A DNA stretch of 64,000 bases from Craspedostauros australis (taxonomy: Eukaryota > Bacillariophyta > Bacillariophyceae > Mastogloiales > Achnanthaceae). Positions 10,007 to 19,429 of the stretch are shown here, piece by piece. The position numbers and the translations under genes are program-made. Where the stretch lies: positions 186,001 through 250,000 of the forward strand of contig JAMXDE010000007.1 of assembly GCA_026770025.1 (NCBI GenBank). The letters run 5' to 3'. Positions within the stretch are counted from its first letter, which is position 1, and each line of letters starts with the position of its first letter. The notes beneath the pieces are model-generated. The model was not told the origin of the DNA. It did not search any database and was given only the letters and a program-made list of their open reading frames with translations.

Positions 10007-13000
10007 ATGGACATCTCCAACGATCCAGAGATCGAACGCCTGGGTGCCAACGCCACGGCCTTGTTCGCTCTCAAATTCTGGAACAAGATCGCGGAGGCCG
10101 CCCGCAAAGATGGCAAGCTGTTGGATCCGCTGTGGGGTGATTTCGCCGAACGATTCGGTGACGAGGAACCATCGCAGGACGGCGATGCGGTCGTCCCCGA
10201 CTGTCATTACACGAAGCACGTCGTTCTGACGGACAGCTCCAAGCAAGATCATCGGTTGTATTCGCGATTCCGTTCCAACTTTGGTGGTTTGATGGTCCAG
10301 AAGATTCCCGTCGTGGCACCGAGGTCCAGATCCGGCGGCGACGCCAATGATGATGACGATGAGCAGATCAACTTCGGTCCCAACCGGCACACCAGCGTGC
10401 TGGGCGGTGAGAAGTGGCAGACGCTGCTCATGGCGGCCGAAGGGCAGATTCCGGATTACAACTTCATGACGCTCTTGCGATCGGATGCCATGGACATGTT
10501 CTGGATGAACGAGTTGGATGTGTCGGACGGATTGCTCGTCGTTCCCAGAGCGCAGTTCCTCTACATCGAATTGGCCCGCATCAAGGAGGGACGGTACGGC
10601 AGCGATTTTCGCAAGGCACTGCAGCTCTTCGATGTGCTGACCCAGGTGGACACGCTGCGGGATGCCTTGAGCGATATTCAAGGCGAGACGCAGAACGATC
10701 GGTTGTTTGAGAGTGCGGTCGACGGGCTGTCCCTTTTGCAAACGCAATGGCCCAACCCCACCAACAACGTCCTCAAGCAGAGTGGTATCATCAAGCTCTT
10801 GAAGCGTGGCATGGCGCAATCGTTCAGTCCGGAGATTGCCGCGAAGAGCACGGACCTGCTGCATTTCTGGCAGGATTTGAAACAGCTGGCGAAGATCCCA
10901 AACAGTCTGGGAGTGAAAGAAGGAGCACCTGCTGCGTCGACGGCCGCCATTCGCAGAGCTGGACGCTCGTTGATCCAGCAGGGCGCCACAGCTGGGAATG
11001 CAGATGCTGACATGGCAGGTGGTGATGACATCATTCCCACCTACACGCTGGACGAAGTCAAAGTCAGCCAGAATTGTGACAAGACGACATCTATGCATCT
11101 GTTTAAAACGACGGGCGTCATGCTCTTCGACGATCTCCTTTCGGAGGCACAATTGAAAGAATGTCAGCAGCAGGCGCATGCTGCGTTGGCATCGCTGAAG
11201 ACTGAGCAGCTCGAACCGCGCGGTCTCCAAGTCGATGGCATGGAGGAGTTTGATTTCGCCGAGGTCCGACAGCGTCCCGGCCATCGCGTGGACAACAGAT
11301 ACAAGATCCTCGATGACCCCAAATCCCCGATCGGTGCCCTTGCTGCCGACCTCGTCAAGTCTTTGCCAACGTACTGGAAGGATGAAGGCTTCGAGGTGTG
11401 CTACGGCGGTGTCGTCCATTCCTTCCCGCGAGAGAATGAGGATGATGCCTTGCCGCCAGCCCAAATCTGGCACCGCGACGGTCCATCCATTCTGACGCAT
11501 GACCATGACACGCATTGCTTCAACGTATTCATCCCCCTCGTGGACGTCACGACGGCCAACGGCACGACGGAGCTGATCCCGGGCACGCACCGCGAGAAAC
11601 CGTTCGAGGAGCTCGCCACGCAGGTCATCCCGCTCGCGCAACGTGATGCGTTGGCGCAGCACGCCAAGGCCGTCCGCGCCGATATGAAGGCCGGCAGCGT
11701 GCTCGTGTTCGATATTCGCGTGCTGCATCGCGGATTGTCCAACGCCTCCATGCAGGATCGGCCGATGCTGTACTTCACGTGCAGCAAGGATTGGTTCCAC
11801 GAAAAGCACATGTTCTCGAACGAATCCCTGCGAGCGTCGCCGGAATTGATGGCTCATCAGCGGCTGCTTCAGCACACGTACAGGCTGATTGCCTCCGATT
11901 CCACAACGCCCGAATCGTCACTACCGCAATCAATCGAATTGGACTACACCAAGAACGTGGAATACGGCCATCCCCATTTCACAACGCGGTTTGATCTGCT
12001 GCTGCTCGAGGATCTCAAGTCCAACGATACAGAAACCAAATTGGCAGCGCTGCAAAACCTCGCGGCCGTGCTGGCATTCGCGCAGCTGGATTCGTCTGCA
12101 AAGATGACGACGTGCAAAGCCTTCGTGGAGTGCCTGAAGGACCCTGCAACCATCCAACGCAAACGAGATGCATTGGCGGAGGCACAGAATGCACGCCGCC
12201 AGGCCTACGCCGGGATCAATGAAGACTTCGCCAGCATATCGGAAGATATGAGCGACGTCTCGACGTTGTACAAGTTGACGGCGCAGATCGTGTTGGATGC
12301 GATCCCGGCGCTTCAATTTTCGAAGGATCGCGACGGTCTTTGCGTTGTGTTGGCCATGTTGAAGGCATACGCTCGATCGCACGAGATGAGCGGCAGCAAT
12401 GAAACTGCAACATCGTGGCAAGACTTGGAAGAGGCCTTCACGAGCTGGTGGCATGGCGGATACGACCGTTTTGCCTTGCGCCAGCCCGATGGAACTTTCC
12501 AAGGCATCGATCACGCGGCGACACCGCCATCCTGCCCGAACCTGCTGGTCGTGTTCAGCAGCTTGGGTTCCGGCATTGCCAAACCAGAATGGATCGGTTC
12601 GTTGCGATCCATCGCGAAGCAATACGAGAATACGTTGGACATTGTCCATGTGATGGATCCGGCATTCTCGTGGTACTGCCAAGATCCCAAGTGCGAGTGG
12701 CAGGGCGGTGAGTTCTACAGAAGCGAACTGCGCAAGATCGCCATGCCGTACCAACGCGTCATGTTCCTGGGCGACAGCATGGGCGCCGCCGCCGCGTTGC
12801 GATTTGCCGATGTGATTGAGGATGGCAGCATCCTGGCCTTCACGCCGCAGGTGGACATCTCGGAGTACAGCGCCATTCGCCGCGCCGATATGGATGGCAC
12901 CGTGCGCACGGCCTTTCGCGATGCATTGATCATGTCCGTGCAACAGAGCCGGGCATCGCCCATCACCGTACATTATGGCAAGGATTGCGAGGAGGATGTG

Positions 13001-13141
13001 GGGCATGTGAAGCTGCTGCCATCGAATGTGAATCTGGTGCAGCATGACTTTGATGATCACGTCCTGTCGTTGCATCTGCGCGATTTGGGGACGCTGACGC
13101 AGATGGTGGAGGATGCCATTTGCAAGTTCGTCGATTCGTAA
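10007..13141 (+). CDS. PhyH-like Fe(II)/2-oxoglutarate dioxygenase fused to an alpha/beta hydrolase
   Basis: A single open frame of 1044 residues with three parts. Residues 1 to about 340 are an alpha-helical region of unknown function. Residues about 365-640 are a phytanoyl-CoA dioxygenase-like jelly roll: the iron ligands H489 and D491 lie in IWHRDGPS, the distal His is H574 in VLHRGLSN, and R585 (DRPMLYFT) fits the 2-oxoglutarate anchor. A helical linker follows. Residues about 845-1044 look like an alpha/beta hydrolase, with LLVVFSSLGSG near its start and the nucleophile elbow GDSMGA at S924; a C-terminal HDFDDHVLSLH could supply the catalytic His. Such pairings suggest hydroxylation of an acyl or small-molecule substrate coupled to ester or thioester cleavage, but the substrate is unknown. 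No targeting signal is evident. The long antisense frames over this gene are composition shadows. Confidence 0.85.
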   Translation: MDISNDPEIERLGANATALFALKFWNKIAEAARKDGKLLDPLWGDFAERFGDEEPSQDGDAVVPDCHYTKHVVLTDSSKQDHRLYSRFRSNFGGLMVQKIPVVAPRSRSGGDANDDDDEQINFGPNRHTSVLGGEKWQTLLMAAEGQIPDYNFMTLLRSDAMDMFWMNELDVSDGLLVVPRAQFLYIELARIKEGRYGSDFRKALQLFDVLTQVDTLRDALSDIQGETQNDRLFESAVDGLSLLQTQWPNPTNNVLKQSGIIKLLKRGMAQSFSPEIAAKSTDLLHFWQDLKQLAKIPNSLGVKEGAPAASTAAIRRAGRSLIQQGATAGNADADMAGGDDIIPTYTLDEVKVSQNCDKTTSMHLFKTTGVMLFDDLLSEAQLKECQQQAHAALASLKTEQLEPRGLQVDGMEEFDFAEVRQRPGHRVDNRYKILDDPKSPIGALAADLVKSLPTYWKDEGFEVCYGGVVHSFPRENEDDALPPAQIWHRDGPSILTHDHDTHCFNVFIPLVDVTTANGTTELIPGTHREKPFEELATQVIPLAQRDALAQHAKAVRADMKAGSVLVFDIRVLHRGLSNASMQDRPMLYFTCSKDWFHEKHMFSNESLRASPELMAHQRLLQHTYRLIASDSTTPESSLPQSIELDYTKNVEYGHPHFTTRFDLLLLEDLKSNDTETKLAALQNLAAVLAFAQLDSSAKMTTCKAFVECLKDPATIQRKRDALAEAQNARRQAYAGINEDFASISEDMSDVSTLYKLTAQIVLDAIPALQFSKDRDGLCVVLAMLKAYARSHEMSGSNETATSWQDLEEAFTSWWHGGYDRFALRQPDGTFQGIDHAATPPSCPNLLVVFSSLGSGIAKPEWIGSLRSIAKQYENTLDIVHVMDPAFSWYCQDPKCEWQGGEFYRSELRKIAMPYQRVMFLGDSMGAAAALRFADVIEDGSILAFTPQVDISEYSAIRRADMDGTVRTAFRDALIMSVQQSRASPITVHYGKDCEEDVGHVKLLPSNVNLVQHDFDDHVLSLHLRDLGTLTQMVEDAICKFVDS

Positions 13142-13707
13142 AGAGAGATGATGTATTATTATATAATACATTATATGATATGATATGATATGATATGGTT
13201 TTATACGAGTAAACAGACGACGATGCAGTGACATGACGATGCTGGTGTAAAGCCAAGCGATGCATGAGTGAAGGCACCAAGATAGCAGAGCAATCCAATT
13301 GTGGCTTGTGGGTGGGCAAGGATAATCTCATCAGGAGCAGGGCGATAGGCTTACGATCTATTGGTTTCATCCAAATCTTCCGATTGCAAACCACAGCAAC
13401 AGTTCACCCTCCCTCTGTAGTCTTGTGATTGTATTGTATGCTTGCTATTCTATTGCATTGTATTTTATTGTATCGTACTGTATCGTATTGTATTGATAAG
13501 TTCTCTGTGCTCGTTTGCTTCTTGATACGTGTCTTTGACCATGTTTAGGTGGGGTAGGGCTTGACAAACCAAGGCCTGTTGCAATGCACACTTGGAGCAT
13601 TCTTCTATTCCTCCACTCCACTCCACTCCAATCCAATCATCTATTCTGTTCGTTCCTCAACCACTGAATCTATCACACCTGTCTATCCGCAATATCTATC
13701 AATCGTA
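13142..13707. other. Convergent intergenic region with AT-rich simple repeats
   Basis: A TATGA-type pentamer array lies at about 13168-13200, and a loose TATTG/TATCG array runs about 13428-13498. Both are low-complexity tracts between the 3' ends of two convergent genes. No gene was seen. Confidence 0.5.
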
Positions 13708-14517
13708 TCAGTCTTGCTCTCGCGCCACCGCCGCATCGACCACCGCCATCTCCTGCGCCACTTGCCTAGACGCGCGCGCATTCATGGTATAGACTTGCGC
13801 CACATAGGCATCATCGCGAAATCCTTCGACGCGCTGAAAGTGCTGCGCGCGCAGAACGGCCAGACGCGCCACATCCCGCGATTGCCGCGTATGCATGCGA
13901 TCATGCTTGCATTGCAACCCGCGCGTGCAAAAGTCGATGCCGTCGTCCAAGGCGTGGCCGCGTTGCATGAGCTGCAACGTGATGGCGATCATCTGGCGCA
14001 TGAGCTTGTACTCGCTGGCGTTCCACCATATGTCGTCGCGGTGCGGCATGTCCTCGCGGTGCGGCACAGCGATGGTGTCGACGTGGTCGTTGAATGAGAC
14101 GCGCGGTCGGCGGTGTGCGGAGGTTGTTGTGGAGAGGGAGGAAGACGAGGAAGAGTACAGCGTCGTGCGCGCCGTGGTGGCCGTGGCAGACGACGATGCT
14201 GTTGACGATGCTGTCGACGCAAGCTCCGAAGTCAGAGGCGACTCCATGGAGCATGGCGAGCAAGTGCAGGCGCCATCTGCCTCATCTGGATGCTGCTGCT
14301 GCTGATCTTCGGACGGAGAGTCCATGTGACCTTCCATGACCTTGCGAGCAGACAACGACGTGACAGGCGTCGAAGCTGGTGACCCCGTGATGGCGGACGT
14401 CGCAGGCACTGGAGATGCAGCCGCAGCTGCAGCAGGGACAGCCGCAGCAGAGAGCAAGTCTGCGGCGTTGATTGGGTAATCAACTGTGGGAAAGTCGAAG
14501 GATGACAAGGGAGCCAT
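13708..14517 (-). CDS. Unknown stramenopile-type protein with an RVSF (PP1-docking-like) motif
   Basis: A 269-residue single-exon frame. Residues 1-130 are Ala/Ser/Thr-rich and likely disordered. The conserved-looking core is about 133-269: RRPRVSFNDHVDTIAVPHRED, then DDIWWNASEYKLMRQM, then FCTRGLQCKHDR. I recall a similar block (basic-hydrophobic VSF segment, D.IWW...EY, RGLE/RGLQ) recurring in many diatom and oomycete proteins of unknown function. RVSF fits the RVxF docking motif for protein phosphatase 1, but this is only a motif match. No signal peptide or membrane helix. Confidence 0.6.
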   Translation of the reverse strand: MAPLSSFDFPTVDYPINAADLLSAAAVPAAAAAASPVPATSAITGSPASTPVTSLSARKVMEGHMDSPSEDQQQQHPDEADGACTCSPCSMESPLTSELASTASSTASSSATATTARTTLYSSSSSSLSTTTSAHRRPRVSFNDHVDTIAVPHREDMPHRDDIWWNASEYKLMRQMIAITLQLMQRGHALDDGIDFCTRGLQCKHDRMHTRQSRDVARLAVLRAQHFQRVEGFRDDAYVAQVYTMNARASRQVAQEMAVVDAAVAREQD

Positions 14518-15313
14518 GGTTCTGAGCTGGCTGCTGAGCGTATGCTATTGTGCTTTGCGAGTTGGCCTGAGTCTGCGTGTGAGCGTGATCGTGGAGCACT
14601 CTGTGGGATTTTATGGAGTCAGTTGCATCAACGTCAATGATGATGATGGTGGTGGTGATGGTGACAGCTGATTGCTTTCTTGCTCTGCCTCTTCCAATGT
14701 CGACTCTTGACTCTATCCAAAGTCAGTTGAAATGAGCTTTAGTCGTACCACACCACACCACACCACACCGCACCTCTCTCAGCTCGGATGCTTTGTTCGA
14801 TGGTCACGCAAACAGCGAACATCGCAACATCGCTCACGAAAGATTACATCCAGACGAAGTTACGATCTTGTTATGGTCTTGCTCGGGACAAACACAATTA
14901 ACCACGGTTGGACGTGCAATGACTGCACCACGAACCAATCTTATGCCTTTCACACTTGTCGCGATTGACACTGCGCACCAACTACGACTATCGCATTTAT
15001 CCACGTGGAGCGGCATCGCATCGGACATACGACGACTCGCACCATGTCGCAGCGAGTGGACAAGTTTACCTCTTCTGTTCGTGTCGGTGTCCGCCCATTT
15101 ATCTCTCTGTAGTCCTGTTTTGTGTCTTATTGTGAGAATGCCAACCATCACGATGTCCCCAGTATACTGCGACTACTGCGTGGCTCCTCTTCTTCCGCGA
15201 ACTATTTGCACACCACAACCATAATCGTGACAACTGCCCTTCACGCAACAACGACCAAGACTTAAAGTACTGATCGTGATGATTGATATTTTCAATTTTT
15301 ATCCTTTCTCGTT
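14518..15313. other. Intergenic region upstream of the RVSF gene, 3' of the helicase
   Basis: Contains a short CCACA pentamer array at about 14747-14770 and a GATGATGGTGGTGGTGATGG trinucleotide tract near 14640. Probably promoter of the RVSF gene and 3' flank of the helicase. No coding signal. Confidence 0.4.
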
Positions 15314-18300
15314 CTACAGATCCCAAACGTCCACGGTGCCATCACCACTTCCATTGGCGCCATCGCCGGTATCCAACAGTTGGTTGGAAGATGTGGCGCT
15401 GGTCAGCGTGGGCTGGGAGATGCTGCGGTGGATGCCGCCATCGTCGTCATCGTCGGAGTCGTCCCAGTTACCGTCGGCGTTGGAGAAGAGGGCCAGGTCT
15501 TCCTCCAATGTCAGACCGGCTCTGGCGTCCGCGCCGCTGGCGCCTCCGTTGGCCTCATCCTCGTCGTCGTCATCTTTTCCCATGATGTGGCCTTCCGCGT
15601 TCTTGTTGGCCTTCTGCAGCTGCTTCTCAGCCGTTGCGAGCTGCGCCTTTTGCCGTGCCAGCACGTCCTTCAGCATCTCGGCGGCCGTCGTGCCACCGCG
15701 GACTCGGCGCAGCTGTTCCGGATCGTAGCGTCCTCTGGGGATGCCTGGCTTCTCCATGTTGATGCCGTGGGCGTCGGCCCAGGCCAGCCACGGACCCCAA
15801 GTGTCGGGGTCGCCTCGTCTCAAAGTCTGATCATTGCCGATGACGACGAGCGCTCTGCGGGCACGCGTGAACGACACGTTGACACGACGCCAGTCGGACG
15901 TGAATCCGATGGCACCGTAGTCGTTGCTGCGCACGGCGGAAAAGACGACGGCCTCCTTCTCGCGTCCCTGGAATCCATCGACGGAGGCCACCTCGATGTA
16001 GGGCGGGCCGTTGTTCTGCGTGAGACGTCGGGTCATGCGACGGATCAATCGGGCCTGTGCGGAGTACGGTGTCACGACGGCGATGTCGGAAATGGCGCAC
16101 TGACCGCCGCTCAGAAGCATGGCGACGACGTCGCAGGCCGCCTGCGCTTCGGCTTCGTTCAGCTTGCTCACTCCGTCGTCCATCTCCGTGCCCTTGACGG
16201 GCATGAAGGCGACGGGGAATTCCTCGCGCGGCCACGGGAATCCTGCCAGCGGACGACGCTCGGGTGCGCTGACACCGCTCAGCAGCTTGCCGCCGTAGAA
16301 CAGATCGGACGGGAACATGGCGATGGCGGGATGCATACGGTACTGCGTGTCCAACATGAAGGGCGGGACGCCGCACGCCACCATACGCGAGAAGAGGGGC
16401 ACGCCGTGTCCCTCCTCTTCGGCGCGCGTACTCAGCACCGTCGGGGGCAGCTGGCAGTGATCACCGACCAACACGAGCTGTCGGCAACCACGCATCAAGG
16501 GGACGAGGACGGCGGCTTCTGTGGCCTGCGTGGCCTCATCGATGAGGACGCGGTCGAACGTCATGGAGTCCAGGATGTCACCGCCGGAACCGATGCACGT
16601 GCAGCACACGATCTGTGCCTTCTTGAGCTGCTTGGCACGTTCCTTGTATCCCATGGCGCCGCCGCCGCCGTTGTAGCCTTGATCGGAGTAGGAGGAACTG
16701 GGCCTGTCGATGCAGTAGCGCAGGAGTTCGGGACGGATGGCTTCGGGACGACCCAAGCGCACGACACGCAGACCGGCCGCTGCGCATCCCTCGACGAGAT
16801 TGTCGACGGCGATGTTGGAATCGGACGTGGCGAGGATGGGGGCCGGGTTCAATCCTCTGGCCATGGCGGACGATGAGAGACGGCCCCAGTGCTGCAGAAT
16901 GCGAATGGCGACGGCCGTCTTACCGCTGCCTGGCGGACCTTGCACGAGGGTGAGGCGGTTGCTGGAGGCACCTTCGACGGCGAGACGCTGCGAGGCGTTG
17001 AGGCCGTTGAGGGAGTTGTATCGATCGAGGGCGTGCGCCGCCTCCGCGCGGATGGTGTCCTGATCGAGTCTATCCTCGCCGTTCTCGTCGTCGAAGGTCC
17101 ACGGGACGCCCTCGGCGCAGAGCGCGGCCGTGGAGGTCATCTCCCCCTTGGCCAGGCGTCTGCCACCGGGAGTCTGGTTCATGAATCGATCGATGTTCTC
17201 GTCCATGGCCGTGATGGCCTTGATGAGGAGGGGGCTGGGGCGCTTGGCATCCCTGGCCTTGGCGTGGCCCAATTCGTCGCGCGCGATGGGGCTGGAGATG
17301 GCGACGGCGGCCGATAGCTGTCGGTTGAAGCCCATGCGGTTGGCTAGCTTGTCGATGCGGTAGACGTTGCCTTCTACGTCTTCCGTGAGCATCTTGTGGA
17401 GGCGCGCGTTGCCCTTGTCCTGCAGACGCAGGACCATGGGGTTTGTGTTGCTGACGATGGCCTCGATCATGTTGCGGTCTAGACTTTCGGCGGACATGGG
17501 GTAGGGGCCGGCGTAGGGGAGGAGGGAGACGGCGTCACCGGCCTGGATGCCTCTGTTCTCCATGGAATCGGGCACGAAGATGCCCAGCTGCTCGCCGGGC
17601 ATGACGACGAGCTCGGTGGACTTCTTGCCGCGCTTGAGTCTTGCGTTGACGACGCAGACGGCAGAACGCACGAGGCGCTCGCAGGAGGCCGAGCAGATGC
17701 GGTCTCTGGCCGACATGACCTCCTCTAGGAATTCTAGCGAGATGCCGCGCACGATGCGCAGGAAGTAGGTGCGGCTGGTGGGCGAGTCGAACTCGGTGGC
17801 GATGCAGAGGGCGTTGATCATGTCCGCCGCCGTGTAGGCGCTGCTGTTGCGCAGGTTCTGCGGCATGCAGGTGAGGATGCGCTCCGTCTGCGTGGCCGCG
17901 AGGGTGCCGGGCAGGGCGCAGTTGCGCAGGCAGTAGAGGGCGTCGTCGAACATGGCCGCCATGACGTATGCCTTCATGGCCGTCTCGAGGACGTTCGAGT
18001 CGAGGGCGTAGTTGTGGTTGTGCTTGTCGTGCAGGATCTCCCTCATGGTGTCTGGGTCGCTGTTCTCGATGCAGGCGCGGACGTCCTTGTTGAAGGCTCG
18101 GGCGGCCCTGCGGTTGGCCGCGTCGCTCTTGGAGAGGGCCTTGCCCTTCTTGTTGGACGACTTGTTTTTGGCGTGCTCCTTGCCGGTCATCTTGGTGACG
18201 CCCTTGTCCTGTTCGTCGAGCGAGGCGCTGGAGTCGTTGCGGCGCACGGCGACCAGGGTGGTGGCCGTGATGCTGACCTCCGTGGCCTTGAGTCCTGCGA

Positions 18301-19429
18301 TGGCGTCTGTGGTGGAGACCTCGTCGACCACCGGTGCTGGCTCCGGCTCATCGTCCTCCGCGGACTCCGATTGGTGCTGCTGCTTGTTCTTTCGGTTCTT
18401 CTTTCGGTTGTTCTGCCTCTTTTGCTTCTGACGAGGTTGCTTTTGGTTCTGTCCCTTGCCGTTCTGCTCCTGTTGCTCCTGTTGATTGTCGTCGCCGTTG
18501 TTGTGAGTGATATTGCTGTTGTGAGTGTTGTTATTGTTGCCAGTATTGTTATTGTTGCCATTGGCCTGCACAGCAAGCGACGGTTCCGGAGCATCCTCGG
18601 AGATGGTGGCCTCCTTCTTCTCATCATCAATGTTGTCAATGTCATCAAAGTCCTCCAATGCTGCGGCGGCCAGCCGCTCCGACAGCTGCTGCGCCTCTGC
18701 ATCGTGGTCTACGACTGCGACTGCGGCATCCGGCGGATGGGATTGTCTGGAGAGGATGATGGGAATGCCGTTGGCTTGCGACGTGCCATTGATGTTCATG
18801 TTGGAGGGAGGTGTGGGCAACGAGAGGATGGAGGGTGATACGAGCTGTGCGTTGTCACTCTTGTCACTGCTGTTGTTGTTGTGGTGGTTGGCATTGTCAG
18901 GTTCTGCGAGCGGGATCTCGTCCATGGATGGTCCATTGTTGACGGGAGCGCTGTATTTTTCCGAGTGGCGACCATTGTGGTTACCATTGCTGCGATGATT
19001 GCCATTGCTGTTGACATTGCCATTGCCACCGCTATGATGATGATTATCGCCATTGGCATGACCGTTGGTCTCCGCATCCTGGTCATCTCTGTCATTTCTG
19101 CGTCCCTTGCCGCGACCTCCTCTGCCACCGCGTCCTCTGCCATTGTTGCTGTTCCTGCCACGGCCTCCTCTGCCGCCACGACCGCCGCGTCCTCCCTTGT
19201 TGCTGTGTCTGCCACGACCGGACGACCGGCCTCTGCCACCACCTCTGCCAGATCGTCCTCCGCTGCTGCTTTCGATGCCATTCGGCGCGTCGCCATTCTG
19301 CTGCCGTGACGCATTGCGGCCGCCATTGCTGCGTCCTCGGCCACGTCCACCGCTGCGTCCTTTGTGGCCTCTGCCACGACCGCGGCCTCTTCCGCGGGCT
19401 GGTTTCGCAGCAGGAGCCGTTTCGCTCAT
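15314..19429 (-). CDS. UPF1-like superfamily 1 RNA/DNA helicase with RGG-rich N-terminus
   Basis: A 1371-residue single-exon protein. Residues 1-115 are an RGG/RGR box, an RNA-binding, methylation-prone tail. Residues about 115-440 are Asn/Gln/Asp-rich and disordered. Residues about 445-560 are helical and slightly PPR-like (NVLETAMKAYVMAAMFDDAL). A beta-rich stretch at about 600-700 fits the 1B insert. The helicase core then shows motif I GPPGSGKTAV (about 830), motif II DEATQATEAA (about 966), motif III GDHCQLPPT, QYRMHP (about 1030), VASVDGFQGREKE, and SFTRARRALVVIG (about 1185), all of the UPF1/SEN1/SMUBP2 group. The tail is acidic. Such helicases act in RNA decay, transcription termination or translation; the zinc-binding CH domain of UPF1 is not visible, so it is not UPF1 itself. 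It shares a 1.2-kb divergent region with the ITPase gene. Confidence 0.88.
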   Translation of the reverse strand: MSETAPAAKPARGRGRGRGRGHKGRSGGRGRGRSNGGRNASRQQNGDAPNGIESSSGGRSGRGGGRGRSSGRGRHSNKGGRGGRGGRGGRGRNSNNGRGRGGRGGRGKGRRNDRDDQDAETNGHANGDNHHHSGGNGNVNSNGNHRSNGNHNGRHSEKYSAPVNNGPSMDEIPLAEPDNANHHNNNSSDKSDNAQLVSPSILSLPTPPSNMNINGTSQANGIPIILSRQSHPPDAAVAVVDHDAEAQQLSERLAAAALEDFDDIDNIDDEKKEATISEDAPEPSLAVQANGNNNNTGNNNNTHNSNITHNNGDDNQQEQQEQNGKGQNQKQPRQKQKRQNNRKKNRKNKQQHQSESAEDDEPEPAPVVDEVSTTDAIAGLKATEVSITATTLVAVRRNDSSASLDEQDKGVTKMTGKEHAKNKSSNKKGKALSKSDAANRRAARAFNKDVRACIENSDPDTMREILHDKHNHNYALDSNVLETAMKAYVMAAMFDDALYCLRNCALPGTLAATQTERILTCMPQNLRNSSAYTAADMINALCIATEFDSPTSRTYFLRIVRGISLEFLEEVMSARDRICSASCERLVRSAVCVVNARLKRGKKSTELVVMPGEQLGIFVPDSMENRGIQAGDAVSLLPYAGPYPMSAESLDRNMIEAIVSNTNPMVLRLQDKGNARLHKMLTEDVEGNVYRIDKLANRMGFNRQLSAAVAISSPIARDELGHAKARDAKRPSPLLIKAITAMDENIDRFMNQTPGGRRLAKGEMTSTAALCAEGVPWTFDDENGEDRLDQDTIRAEAAHALDRYNSLNGLNASQRLAVEGASSNRLTLVQGPPGSGKTAVAIRILQHWGRLSSSAMARGLNPAPILATSDSNIAVDNLVEGCAAAGLRVVRLGRPEAIRPELLRYCIDRPSSSYSDQGYNGGGGAMGYKERAKQLKKAQIVCCTCIGSGGDILDSMTFDRVLIDEATQATEAAVLVPLMRGCRQLVLVGDHCQLPPTVLSTRAEEEGHGVPLFSRMVACGVPPFMLDTQYRMHPAIAMFPSDLFYGGKLLSGVSAPERRPLAGFPWPREEFPVAFMPVKGTEMDDGVSKLNEAEAQAACDVVAMLLSGGQCAISDIAVVTPYSAQARLIRRMTRRLTQNNGPPYIEVASVDGFQGREKEAVVFSAVRSNDYGAIGFTSDWRRVNVSFTRARRALVVIGNDQTLRRGDPDTWGPWLAWADAHGINMEKPGIPRGRYDPEQLRRVRGGTTAAEMLKDVLARQKAQLATAEKQLQKANKNAEGHIMGKDDDDEDEANGGASGADARAGLTLEEDLALFSNADGNWDDSDDDDDGGIHRSISQPTLTSATSSNQLLDTGDGANGSGDGTVDVWDL

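Noticed and set aside
9908-11875. A 655-residue open frame antisense to the dioxygenase-hydrolase gene
   Set aside because: It lies wholly opposite a coding frame with clear catalytic motifs; its Arg/Leu/His-rich translation has no domain. It is a third-codon-position shadow.
11930-13234. A 434-residue antisense frame at the 3' end of the same gene
   Set aside because: Same reason: composition shadow, no motif, runs past the sense stop into AT-rich repeats.
13561-14097. Plus-strand frame opposite the RVSF gene
   Set aside because: Antisense shadow of the conserved minus-strand core.
15380-16876. A 498-residue plus-strand frame inside the helicase gene
   Set aside because: Antisense to helicase motifs; His/Gly/Asp-rich without any family feature.
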